A stretch of 64,000 bases of DNA from UBA6168 sp041163745 (GTDB lineage: Bacteria; Bacteroidota; Bacteroidia; Chitinophagales; Saprospiraceae): NCBI GenBank assembly GCA_041163745.1, contig JBEAQU010000083.1:38462-102461 (forward strand), in the 5' to 3' direction. Position numbers and translations under genes: made by a program. This document shows positions 51,374 to 60,014 of this stretch, piece by piece. The notes under the pieces were generated by a model that had not been told where the DNA came from, did no database searches, and saw only the letters and a list, made by a program, of their open reading frames with translations. Position 1 is the stretch's first letter; each line of letters starts with the position of its first letter.

Positions 51374-53668
51374 TCAGCGGACAATCACCAGGCGCTGCGG
51401 CGGGAGGATTCCGGCGTAGAGCAGGTACAGGCCGGGTGGGAAGCCGGACACATCGATGGTCGACCCACCAGGCAGGGTGTCCTGGAAGACCGGCAGACCG
51501 GTGAGGGAGCGGATTCGGACGAGGGTTGGCGGCGTATCCGGGCGGCCGATGGTCAGCCGGTCGGACACCGGATTGGGGAAAAGGAACGGTTCGGCCGAGG
51601 ACAAGGCGGTGGAGGTGGCCGGCGTGACGCAGCCGTTGTCATTGGCTGTGGCGAAACTGGGTGTGGCGAATTGGAAGGTACCGATTCCATCCGGGCAACG
51701 GGCCATGGAGATGTCGGGTGTTTGGGCGCCGAAAAAGACCTGGTCCGCCAAGGAGAGATCCGGTCGGACCAGGAGGATTTCTTCTCCGGCCGCGCTGATG
51801 GAAAAATTGGCGTGCAATCCGGCCTGGTCCGTGTCGCCGTCGGCCCAGACGACCAGATAGGCGTCCGGGTCCAGGAAAACGCCGTTGGGGAAAGCCCATT
51901 TGGCGGGGAGGTCCGCATTGTCGCTGAGGTACCATCCGGAGAGGTCGACGGTTTCGTCGGAGGCATTGTACAATTCTATCCAGTCGTTGAATTCACCGTC
52001 TTGGTCGGCGATCGTTTCCTGATTCGAGGCAAGGAACTCATTGATGACCACGGCACCGGCGGAGGCTACGGAGTGGAATTCGAATTCCGCCCTTGCGGGG
52101 GAGAAAGCGCCGGCGGCCTGATTTTCCGCATAGAAATAAAACTGGGTGGAGCCGATTCCCGCCGGGATGACGATGCCATAGACGCCGTCGCCGGCCAAGC
52201 CGTCGCCCTGGGTGCCGTCGTCGGACATTTGGACGAGGGTGAACATTTCCTTGCGATGGCTTCGGTAGCCGAGCCAGACCTGGTCAGCGTCGGAAACGGG
52301 CAGGGTGAAGGTCAGGGCCGAGCCGGGCTGGGGTTGGGCGGGAGCGATCGAGTGGTTGTGGAGGGTAGGTGGCACGGCTTGCAAAGCCGGGTGGGAGAGC
52401 AGGGAATCCGCCCGTCGGGCGAGGAAGGGCAGCAGGCCGAAGGCCGGCTCACCGGTGTAGCCGTCCACGACGGTCTCTGACAAATTGGCGGCGGCTTCAT
52501 CCGGGGAATAGAAGTGCAGGGCATCCGCCTGGAGGGGGGTGGCGACCAGGCTGGCGAGTTCGGCGGCGCGTTGGTCGAGCCAGCCGCTGGAGATTCTTTC
52601 GGTCAGCAGGGTACGCAGGTGCGCTGTAAACATTCTTTTCCAGGTGGGGTGTCCGAAAATAGCCAGTAGCAGTGGTTTTTCCGGATTGTCACCTCCCAGG
52701 AAGGGATCAAGTCCGGCGAGTTGTTCCTGTGTCGGGAAAGGTTCGCCGGGGTTTGGAATGGAAACCCAGGGGAATCGGCCGAAGGATTCGTTGGCATCAT
52801 CGGGGATGGGGACGAACCGGCCGTTGTCAGCCTTTCCGATGACATAGTTCCTGCTGCCTGCCCCGAGGTAGCTGTCCAGGTTTACGAGCAGGGTGTTCCA
52901 GGCGGACATCCAGCAGAAACGGTCGATGTCGATGAAGTCCCTGGCCATATTCGGTTGGTCCTGTAATATTTGGGTGAGTTCCACCAGGTCGTTCCAGCCG
53001 GTGGCGGATTGGATGTTGTAATGTTCCAGATAGCATACGATACCGGGGCCGAGGTATTCCAGATTGGCACCATGTCCGCCTGTGCAGCCGAAAGGTACGG
53101 CGGATGGCAGGTTGTCGAAGGGATAGGAGGGGTTGCATTCGAAGCGGGGGTTGTCGGCATCGGAAAGGAAGCGGTTTTCGAAGAAGCGGGAATTGACGGA
53201 TTCGACGAGGCTGAAAAGGCCGTGAAAAGCGCCATTGACAAAGACGATGGCGAAATTGGCTTTCGGGACGACCATGTAAGGGGCGGCCAGTTCGAAGGCC
53301 AGGACTTCCCGAAGGAAGGAGGGGTCGAACAGGCCGTTGCCAAGTTTGAGCACTTCGTACCCTTGGTAATCCTGGTTGCGGAAATGGTCCAGTTTCAAGT
53401 TGAGCGGTTGTTTGCTGAGCGCGGGGTCGTAGGTACTTCCTCCGCGATAGCGTATGCCTACACTGTCGAATGAGGTGCCGTTGATCTCTACGGTGGCCGG
53501 TAGTCGTTCGTCGCTGCCGGAGGCTTGGAAAGTATGCAGCAGGTCGCTCCAGTTCGGTTGCGGGAAGGTGATCTCGATGGTTGTCACCTGGTCGGGGTTG
53601 AAGAGGGGTTGCGCGGAGGTATGGTAAAAGGCCAGGAAGGAGCAAATAAAAAGGAAAAATGTACGCAT
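51374..53668 (-). CDS. Secreted CotH-like protein with lamin-tail and T9SS domains
   Basis: A 764-residue exported protein. Signal peptide MRTFFLFICSFLAFYHTSAQ. Residues about 25-420 belong to the CotH kinase-like family: GSDERLPATVEINGTSFDSVGIRYRGGSTYD, NFAIVFVNGAFHGLFSLVESVNSRFF and GSRNYVIGKADNGRFVPIPDDANESFG. A beta-sandwich (about 505-580) precedes a lamin-tail domain, VINEFLASNQETIADQDGEFNDWIELYNASDETVDLSGWYLSDN. The last 75 residues (FLFPNPVSDRLTI ... STIDVSGFPPGLYLL) form a type IX secretion (type A) sorting domain, so the protein is expected on the cell surface. A longer frame to 53890 has no signal. Function unknown; kinase activity is not assured. Confidence 0.9.
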   Translation of the reverse strand: MRTFFLFICSFLAFYHTSAQPLFNPDQVTTIEITFPQPNWSDLLHTFQASGSDERLPATVEINGTSFDSVGIRYRGGSTYDPALSKQPLNLKLDHFRNQDYQGYEVLKLGNGLFDPSFLREVLAFELAAPYMVVPKANFAIVFVNGAFHGLFSLVESVNSRFFENRFLSDADNPRFECNPSYPFDNLPSAVPFGCTGGHGANLEYLGPGIVCYLEHYNIQSATGWNDLVELTQILQDQPNMARDFIDIDRFCWMSAWNTLLVNLDSYLGAGSRNYVIGKADNGRFVPIPDDANESFGRFPWVSIPNPGEPFPTQEQLAGLDPFLGGDNPEKPLLLAIFGHPTWKRMFTAHLRTLLTERISSGWLDQRAAELASLVATPLQADALHFYSPDEAAANLSETVVDGYTGEPAFGLLPFLARRADSLLSHPALQAVPPTLHNHSIAPAQPQPGSALTFTLPVSDADQVWLGYRSHRKEMFTLVQMSDDGTQGDGLAGDGVYGIVIPAGIGSTQFYFYAENQAAGAFSPARAEFEFHSVASAGAVVINEFLASNQETIADQDGEFNDWIELYNASDETVDLSGWYLSDNADLPAKWAFPNGVFLDPDAYLVVWADGDTDQAGLHANFSISAAGEEILLVRPDLSLADQVFFGAQTPDISMARCPDGIGTFQFATPSFATANDNGCVTPATSTALSSAEPFLFPNPVSDRLTIGRPDTPPTLVRIRSLTGLPVFQDTLPGGSTIDVSGFPPGLYLLYAGILPPQRLVIVR

Positions 53669-53886
53669 GAGAGAAGGTTTGTCGGGCCGGCAGCCGAAGC
53701 CGAGCCGAAGTATGTGCTGTCCGGGGGCAACATGGGCTGCCGTGCCCTCAAAAATACGGTTAGTTTGGGGTGTCGGCATGATTTGTTGCCGGAAAATGAG
53801 AGCATTCCGGGTCAGGGGTCTTTTGACCGACAAGCGATGGGGCAGCCGAGGCTGTGCTTCGGGGGGGGCGGTTCGTTGGTACGGTG

Positions 53887-55734
53887 TCACTTCCGGATGG
53901 CATCGTACACCGCTTGGTGGAGGCGGGGACGGATGTTGAGTCGGTACAGTCCGGTACTGGATCGGTCGGGATAGACGCGGTTGCTGAAAAAGATGAGGAT
54001 CAGCTGCTGGTCCGGGTCTGCCCAGAAGAAAGTGCCGGTATAGCCGGAGTGGCCGTAACTGCCGGGCGGGGCATCCTGCGCGATGTATGCTTCGCCGGGT
54101 TGGTAGACCAGCGGCGGTTTGTCGAAACCCAGTCCGCGTCGGTTACCGGCATCGCAGTACTGGCATCGGGTGAATTGGTCGACGGCATGCGGCGGGATGA
54201 TGGTTTTGCCTGCATACTGGCCGTGGTTGAGATAGAGTTGGATAAGTTTGGCGAGGTCGGGAGCAGACCCGAAGAGTCCGGCATGGCCGGACACACCGCC
54301 GAGCATGGCGGCCGTTTCATCGTGTACAGTACCATGTACCGGTTGCTTTCGGAAGAAGGTATCCAGTTCGGTGGGAACGATCCTCTCCTTCGGGAAGAAG
54401 CGCAAGGGGTTGTAGGTCAGGCTGTATGCGCCGACCGGGAGGTAGAAGGTGTTTTTCAGGTAAGGTTCCAGGGGTTGGCGGGTGATTTTTTCGACGATAG
54501 CGGGATAGAGAATGAAAGAGAGGTCGGAATAGACATAACCAGGTTCCTTGCGGAGAGCTTGGTCGCGGATGCCGCGGTAGATGGTCTTACGGTAGCGGCG
54601 GAAGAGGAAGAGGCTGTCCGTGATGGGTATGTTGTAGCGTCGGGAGGGATGGGGGCGGAAGCTTTTTCTCTTCCATTCGCCGGAGGGGAGGCGGGCTTCC
54701 CGCCAGAATACGATACTGGGTTGGAGGCGGCCGTTATGGGCGAGAAACTGTCGGAGGGTGATCGAGCCTTTGTCGGAGCGTCGGAACATGGGAAGGTATC
54801 GTCGGAGCGGAGCATCGAGGTTGAGGCGGTTGTCGCCGTAGAGTTTCATGAGCGCGGGCAGCGTGGAGGTCACTTTTGTGACGGAGGCGAAATCATAGAT
54901 GTCGTCCCGGCGGACGGGTCGGATGCTGTCATAGGTATGGTGGCCGAAGGTTTCGTGGTAGACGATCTTGCCGTTTTTCGCGACGAGGACCTGGGCGCCA
55001 GGGTATGCATGGGCGTCGATACCGGAGCGGACAATGGCGGCGATGCTGTCGGCGAGGCGTTGTCCGTCGATGCCGACCGATTCCGGAGGAGCGTAGCCCA
55101 GGCGGAATCCTTTCGGCGTGGGGAGGCTTTTGCCGGCTTGGAAGGGTGGATGTCCGGCAGCCGGGGCGGCGGCACAACCGCCGAAGATGAGTTGGGCGGA
55201 GACCGATTGGTTGGCGGGGTCGGCGGAAGGGGACCAGACGAGGGCGTCGGCGCGTTCGAGCAGGCGGCTGGCCGTCAGTGCGGGCCAGTCATCGGCAGGT
55301 CCGAGCAGGACCAACGCCATTTTCCAGGAAGAGGACGGGAAATGGGCTGCCAAGGAAAGCAGGCTGTCCGGGGAGATGGTGGCGGTTCGAAGGGCGGTTG
55401 CGTCCAGCACGAGGATCAGTAGCTGGTCTGACCAGTCCTTGGAAGAGCGGAGGATTACATCCGGCGGGAGGAATTGGATGGTTGTTTGGCGGAAGGTATG
55501 GTTGGGTGGCATCCCCGGGTACAAAAGGCGTATGTGAACAGCGGCCGGGTTCCGGAGCGGGAGGAGGTCGTTTCGATTGCGAAGGAGCAGGGTGTTTTCG
55601 GATGCATCCAACCAATCCGTCGTTTGGATGGCACCTTCAGGAATCTCCAGCGGGAAAGAGGCCGGAGTCTGTGGGAAGGCGGGTGCGGGAGCGAGGTAAA
55701 AAAGGAACAGGCAAATCCAGGTAAAATGCTTCAT
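53887..55734 (-). CDS. Serine hydrolase (beta-lactamase fold) with GH3 C-domain remnant
   Basis: A 615-residue exported protein; signal MKHFTWICLFLFYLAPAPAFPQ. Residues about 40-200 look like the C-terminal beta-sandwich of GH3 enzymes (ENTLLLRNRNDLLPL; LLERADALVWSPSADPANQSVSAQLIFGG), but there is no GH3 catalytic barrel. Residues about 215-615 are a class C beta-lactamase/PBP-like hydrolase with Ser284-x-x-Lys287 (FASVTKV), a YSD that takes the Tyr-x-Asn place and HSGYTGT in the third motif. Related Bacteroidota proteins join a full GH3 NagZ-like enzyme to a beta-lactamase domain (recalled), so this looks like a shortened form. It may cleave D-Ala peptides in the periplasm. Confidence 0.88.
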   Translation of the reverse strand: MKHFTWICLFLFYLAPAPAFPQTPASFPLEIPEGAIQTTDWLDASENTLLLRNRNDLLPLRNPAAVHIRLLYPGMPPNHTFRQTTIQFLPPDVILRSSKDWSDQLLILVLDATALRTATISPDSLLSLAAHFPSSSWKMALVLLGPADDWPALTASRLLERADALVWSPSADPANQSVSAQLIFGGCAAAPAAGHPPFQAGKSLPTPKGFRLGYAPPESVGIDGQRLADSIAAIVRSGIDAHAYPGAQVLVAKNGKIVYHETFGHHTYDSIRPVRRDDIYDFASVTKVTSTLPALMKLYGDNRLNLDAPLRRYLPMFRRSDKGSITLRQFLAHNGRLQPSIVFWREARLPSGEWKRKSFRPHPSRRYNIPITDSLFLFRRYRKTIYRGIRDQALRKEPGYVYSDLSFILYPAIVEKITRQPLEPYLKNTFYLPVGAYSLTYNPLRFFPKERIVPTELDTFFRKQPVHGTVHDETAAMLGGVSGHAGLFGSAPDLAKLIQLYLNHGQYAGKTIIPPHAVDQFTRCQYCDAGNRRGLGFDKPPLVYQPGEAYIAQDAPPGSYGHSGYTGTFFWADPDQQLILIFFSNRVYPDRSSTGLYRLNIRPRLHQAVYDAIRK

Positions 55735-55950
55735 CCGTGCAATTGTGCTAAATTTGGGTGAAAAAATTACGGTATCGGAACAATTGTCTTATTTTGGTTT
55801 AGGCCTTTGTGGGACAGGGCGGAGCATCCGCGGAAGTCGTCGGGGTGGGTCGGCCCGCCGGTTTGTCCCGTCCGATGCCGTCCGGACCGGTGGGGAGGAT
55901 GATTTGTTGCAGGTTGATGCCATGCACGCAAAGTGAGCGAAAAGATACAA

Positions 55951-56628
55951 ATGCCGACGCAAAACAACACATTGATGACGAGGATTCCCTTAATGGTTGT
56001 CAGTAGTTTGCTGCTGATGGCTTCCACGCTGCAGTTGGCGGCCCAGCAAGCGGTGCAGGACAGTGTGCTGGTACAGTTCTCGGGCATGGTGCTGGACGGG
56101 ACGCATGCGGAATTGCTGCCGGTGCCTTATGCAAACATCAATGTCAGGAGCAAGGGTCGGGGAACCTATTCGGATTTCAACGGATTTTTTTCCATTGTGG
56201 TGGAGAAGGGGGATGTGATCGAATTTTCAGCAGTCGGATACAAGACGGTGGAGTACACGATACCGGAGGGATTACGGGAAAACCGGTATTCCCTGGTTCA
56301 ACTGATGACGCAGGACACCATCAATCTGCCGGAGACGGTGGTATTTCCCTGGCCGAGCAAGGAGCACCTGAAATTGGAGTTTCTGGCGATGGATGTCACC
56401 TCCGCCATGGAGGAGCGCGCCTTGCGGAATGTGGCGAACGAGACTTTGGAACGTATGCGCAGCAAGGTGCCGTCTGTCGGGGCGGAGCATGCGAATTATT
56501 ATCTGCGGCAACAGGCGCGGAATTATTATTACATCGGACAGCAACCGCCGATGAACATCTTCAACCCGATTGCCTGGAAGCAGTTCTTCGATTCCTGGAA
56601 AAGGGGTGATTTCAAGAAAAAGCAATGA
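55951..56628 (+). CDS. Exported CarboxypepD_reg-like protein
   Basis: A 225-residue exported protein. Signal MVVSSLLLMASTLQLAAQQ follows a short start (ATG 55951). Residues about 40-130 match the carboxypeptidase regulatory-like fold common in Bacteroidota: VQFSGMVLDGTHAELLPVPYANINVRSKGRGTYSDFNGFFSIVVEKGDVIEFSAVGYKTVEYTIPEG. The C-terminal half is helical and contains RNVANETLERMRSKV and NPIAWKQFFDSWKRGDFKKKQ. Such domains are often the N-terminal part of TonB-dependent receptors; here the barrel is absent, so it probably interacts with other envelope proteins. A GTG start at 55933 is possible. Confidence 0.82.
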   Translation: MPTQNNTLMTRIPLMVVSSLLLMASTLQLAAQQAVQDSVLVQFSGMVLDGTHAELLPVPYANINVRSKGRGTYSDFNGFFSIVVEKGDVIEFSAVGYKTVEYTIPEGLRENRYSLVQLMTQDTINLPETVVFPWPSKEHLKLEFLAMDVTSAMEERALRNVANETLERMRSKVPSVGAEHANYYLRQQARNYYYIGQQPPMNIFNPIAWKQFFDSWKRGDFKKKQ

Positions 56629-56634
56629 GGGACG

Positions 56635-56663
56635 CCGGCGCGGGGCATACGACCCCGCTCCGG
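56635..56663. terminator. Hairpin between convergent genes
   Basis: CCGGCGCGGGG (56635-56645) pairs with CCCCGCTCCGG (56653-56663) with one C-T mismatch and a 7-base loop. It lies between the CarboxypepD_reg gene and gcvP, which face each other. There is no T tract, so terminator function is only plausible. Confidence 0.5.
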
Positions 56664-56697
56664 CCGGTGACAACCCGGACCGCAACCGGTACTGTGG

Positions 56698-59574
56698 TCA
56701 GGCCTCCATGTATGCCTCCATCGGGAGACAGGTACATACGAGGTTCCTGTCACCGTAAGCATTGTCGACCCGTGCTACGGAGGGCCAGAACTTATGTCCC
56801 TGCCGGAGGTAAGGCAATGGCCAGGCTGCTTTTTCGCGGGTGTAAGGGAAAGGCCATTCGTCGGCGGTCAGGACGTCCATCGTATGGGGTGCGTTGTGGA
56901 GGACGTTGTTGTCGGCGGGAAAGTCGCCGCTGGCGATTTCATCGATTTCCTGACGTATTTGGAGCAAGGCATCGCAGAAGCGGTCGAGTTCCTCCATGCT
57001 TTCGCTTTCGGTGGGTTCGATCATGAGGGTACCGGCGACGGGAAAGCTGAGCGTGGGGGCATGGAAGCCATAGTCGATGAGTCTTTTCGCCACATCCTCG
57101 GCGCTACAGAAGTCTTTGAAAGGCCGCATGTCGATGATCAGTTCGTGCGCGGCGTAGCCGTTTTCCCCGGTGTAGAGGACGGGGAAGGAATTTTCCAACC
57201 GGTATTTGATGTAATTGGCATTGAGGATGGCAAATCGGGTGGCATCGGTAAGGCCTTGGGCGCCGAGCATACGGATATAGCCGTAGGAAATCAGCAGGAT
57301 GCTGGCGCTGCCCCAAGGGGCTGCGCTGACGGCATGGATGGCATCTTGTCCGCCGGTCGTCGCGAGCGGGTGTCCGGGCAGGAAGGGGGCGAGTTTGTCG
57401 TTGACACAGATGGGGCCCATGCCGGGACCGCCGCCGCCGTGGGGGATGGCGAAGGTTTTGTGCAGGTTGAGGTGGCAGACGTCCGCGCCGATGATGCCGG
57501 GGCTGGTGAGGCCGACCTGGGCGTTCATATTGGCGCCGTCCATGTATACGAGTCCGCCGTGGTCATGGATGAGTTGGCAGATGTCCTGGATGGCTGTTTC
57601 GAACACGCCATGGGTGGAGGGGTAGGTGACCATCAGGCAGGCGAGTTGGTCTTTGTGAAGGGCGCATTTTGCCTGAAGGTCCTCCACATCGACATTGCCG
57701 CGTTCGTCACAGCGGACGACGACGATCTGCATGCCTGCCATGGCGGCGCTGGCGGGATTGGTGCCGTGGGCGGAAGAGGGTATCAGCGCGATGTTACGGT
57801 GGTGTTCACCACGGGCATGATGCCATGCGCGGATGACGAGGAGGCCGGTATATTCGCCTTGGGCACCGGAATTGGGTTGAAGGGAGCAGGCGCTGAAGCC
57901 GGTTATTTCACAGAGGTACTGTTCCAGTTCGCGGAAGATTTTCCGATAGCCCTGGGTTTGGTCGGCCGGTGCGAACGGGTGTATGTTGGCGAAGGCGTCC
58001 CAGCTGACGGGCATGAGTTCGGTGGCGGCATTCAGTTTCATGGTGCAGCTGCCCAGCGGAATCATGGCATGGGTAAGGGAAAGGTCCTTTTTTTCCAGTC
58101 GTTTGATGTACCGCATCATATTGGTTTCCGTGTGGAAACTGTTGAAGACGGGATGGGTGAGGAAGGGGGTGTTCCGGATGAGCGGGGTGGGCAGTTGCGG
58201 ATGGTCATGGAAGGAGAGATCCTTAGGGGGTTGCAGCTTCTTGGCCTGTGCGAAGACATTTACAAGCAGGTCGATATCTTTTTCCGTGACGGTCTCGTCC
58301 AGGGCGACGCGGACGAAGCCGTCGCCGTACCAGCAATTGATTTCATGGGTCTGGGCGAGGTGGCGAATGGTTTCGACGAGGGGAGGAGGCAGGGGGATGT
58401 GGAGTGTGTCGAAAAAGTGGATGTTGGATGGGACGTAACCCATTTCCCGCAGGTAGCGGTCGAGGGATTTGGCAAAGGAATGGACCCTGTTTCCGATGGT
58501 GCGGATACCTTCCGGTCCGTGCCAGACCGCATACATGCCGGCCATGATGGCAAGCAGGGCCTGGGCGGTACAGATATTGGAGGTGGCTTTTTCCCTGCGG
58601 ATGTGTTGTTCCCGGGTTTGAAGAGCCATTCGGAGGGCATGTTTGCCATGTGCATCCACGGAGACGCCGATGATGCGTCCGGGGAGGATGCGTTTGAAAT
58701 CGTCGCGGGTGGCGAAGAACGCGGCATGGGGGCCGCCGAAGCCCATGGGGACACCGAAGCGCTGGGCGTTGCCTACGGCGCAGTCTGCGCCCCAATCCCC
58801 GGGCGGTTTCAGGAGGGAGAGGGCCAGCAGGTCGGTGGCGACGGTGACATAGACTTCGTTGGCGTGGGCTTTTTCCACGAAGGCGCGGTAATCCTCTACC
58901 GAGCCTAGTTGGTTGGGATATTGCAGCAGGACGCCGAAGACGTGAGGTTCGAGGCGGAAGTCACGCCAGTCACCCCGGACGATTTCAATACCGAGGGGGG
59001 CGGCCCGTGTCAGGAGGACATCCACGGTTTGGTCGAGTACGCCATGATCGACAAGGAACGTATTGGAAAGAGGTTGGCGGGTGCGTTTGTTTCTGACTCC
59101 ATGGAACATGGCCATGGCTTCCGCGGCGGCGGTTGCCTCGTCCAGCAGGGATGCGTTGGCGATGGGCAGCCCGGTCATGTCGCTGACCATGGTTTGGAAG
59201 TTGAGGATGGCTTCGAGGCGGCCTTGGGCGATTTCCGCCTGATAGGGCGTGTATTGGGTGTACCAACCGGGATTTTGAAAGATATTGCGAAGGATGACGG
59301 ACGGTGTGAAGGTGCCGTAATAACCGAGGCCGATGAAGGAGCGAAAGACTTTGTTCTGGTCGGCGACGACGCTGAGCTCCCGAAGGTATTCGGATTCGGT
59401 TTGCGGAGGGGGAAGTGACAACTTGTTCTGCAGCCGGATGGGAGCGGGAACCGTCCGGTCGATTAATCGGTCGAGGTCTTCCAGGCCCATCTGCCGCAGC
59501 ATGAGCTGTTCTTCGCGTTGGTTGGGGCCGATGTGCCGGTGTTGGAACCGGTCGAAGGAGGAAGTGTTGCGCAT
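56698..59574 (-). CDS. gcvP: Glycine dehydrogenase (decarboxylating), P protein
   Basis: PLP enzyme of the glycine cleavage system: decarboxylates glycine and passes the aminomethyl group to lipoyl-GcvH. The ATG at 59574 (MRNTSSFDRFQHRHIGPN) gives 958 residues, the normal single-chain form. HRHIGPN, SFIGLGYYGTFTPSVILRNIFQNPGWYTQYTPYQAEIAQGRLEAILNFQTMV and TGLPIANASLLDEATAAAEAM mark the N half; LNLHKTFAIPHGGGGPGMGPI with the PLP Lys706 marks the C half. The gcvT and gcvH genes are not in the window. A perfect -7 box lies about 225 bases upstream, implying a long leader. Confidence 0.98.
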   Translation of the reverse strand: MRNTSSFDRFQHRHIGPNQREEQLMLRQMGLEDLDRLIDRTVPAPIRLQNKLSLPPPQTESEYLRELSVVADQNKVFRSFIGLGYYGTFTPSVILRNIFQNPGWYTQYTPYQAEIAQGRLEAILNFQTMVSDMTGLPIANASLLDEATAAAEAMAMFHGVRNKRTRQPLSNTFLVDHGVLDQTVDVLLTRAAPLGIEIVRGDWRDFRLEPHVFGVLLQYPNQLGSVEDYRAFVEKAHANEVYVTVATDLLALSLLKPPGDWGADCAVGNAQRFGVPMGFGGPHAAFFATRDDFKRILPGRIIGVSVDAHGKHALRMALQTREQHIRREKATSNICTAQALLAIMAGMYAVWHGPEGIRTIGNRVHSFAKSLDRYLREMGYVPSNIHFFDTLHIPLPPPLVETIRHLAQTHEINCWYGDGFVRVALDETVTEKDIDLLVNVFAQAKKLQPPKDLSFHDHPQLPTPLIRNTPFLTHPVFNSFHTETNMMRYIKRLEKKDLSLTHAMIPLGSCTMKLNAATELMPVSWDAFANIHPFAPADQTQGYRKIFRELEQYLCEITGFSACSLQPNSGAQGEYTGLLVIRAWHHARGEHHRNIALIPSSAHGTNPASAAMAGMQIVVVRCDERGNVDVEDLQAKCALHKDQLACLMVTYPSTHGVFETAIQDICQLIHDHGGLVYMDGANMNAQVGLTSPGIIGADVCHLNLHKTFAIPHGGGGPGMGPICVNDKLAPFLPGHPLATTGGQDAIHAVSAAPWGSASILLISYGYIRMLGAQGLTDATRFAILNANYIKYRLENSFPVLYTGENGYAAHELIIDMRPFKDFCSAEDVAKRLIDYGFHAPTLSFPVAGTLMIEPTESESMEELDRFCDALLQIRQEIDEIASGDFPADNNVLHNAPHTMDVLTADEWPFPYTREKAAWPLPYLRQGHKFWPSVARVDNAYGDRNLVCTCLPMEAYMEA

Positions 59575-60014
59575 GATGTCCGAGTGTTTGCCGGGGACGG
59601 TACCCCGGGGATGGTGTAGGAGGAAAATCCTGTTGCAGGTTCGTCGCCGGCCGGCAGGTTCGCTGTCCGGGGGTAACGGGTTTTTCTCAATGAAATCGCT
59701 GGATGGGGGCATTGGTCATGAATGCCTGGCATCCAATCGGTTGTGCTTTCAAATGGCTGAAAATTCTGTAAAGGTTCCGAGGTTTCGGCAGCCGGTGCAA
59801 AAATACGGGATGAACGAAACAAATAACAGCGTCCTGCGCACTTGGTTGTGAAAATCGGCGTATAGTTTAGGTGTGACGCAGGTCACAGGAGGAAGGCAGG
59901 CGATCCGGTAATTTTGGATTTTTCGATGCGTCGGTATGGTGGCGGTAGGGTTTGTTACAGGAGGCCGGTCTAGATGAAATGCGGTCCGTTCGGTTTTCTT
60001 CAAAAAGTAAACAT
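59575..60014. other. Divergent intergenic region gcvP / sulP
   Basis: 440 bases. It contains a -7 box for gcvP (59799-59806), a long gcvP leader of about 220 bases with a hairpin CCGGGG/CCCCGG at 59591-59608, and the sulP promoter region. No glycine riboswitch core was recognised. Confidence 0.5.
59799..59806 (-). promoter_or_regulatory. -7 box (TATTTTTG), probable gcvP promoter
   Basis: A perfect TAnnTTTG element on the minus strand. The nearest TTTG is only 14 bases away (59824-59821), so the -33 half is uncertain. Confidence 0.45.

Noticed and set aside
56794..58908. 704-codon + frame opposite gcvP
   Set aside because: Same artefact; the minus frame is an unmistakable glycine dehydrogenase.
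59575..59795. Glycine riboswitch before gcvP
   Set aside because: The leader is long enough, but the conserved core sequences of the motif are not visible.
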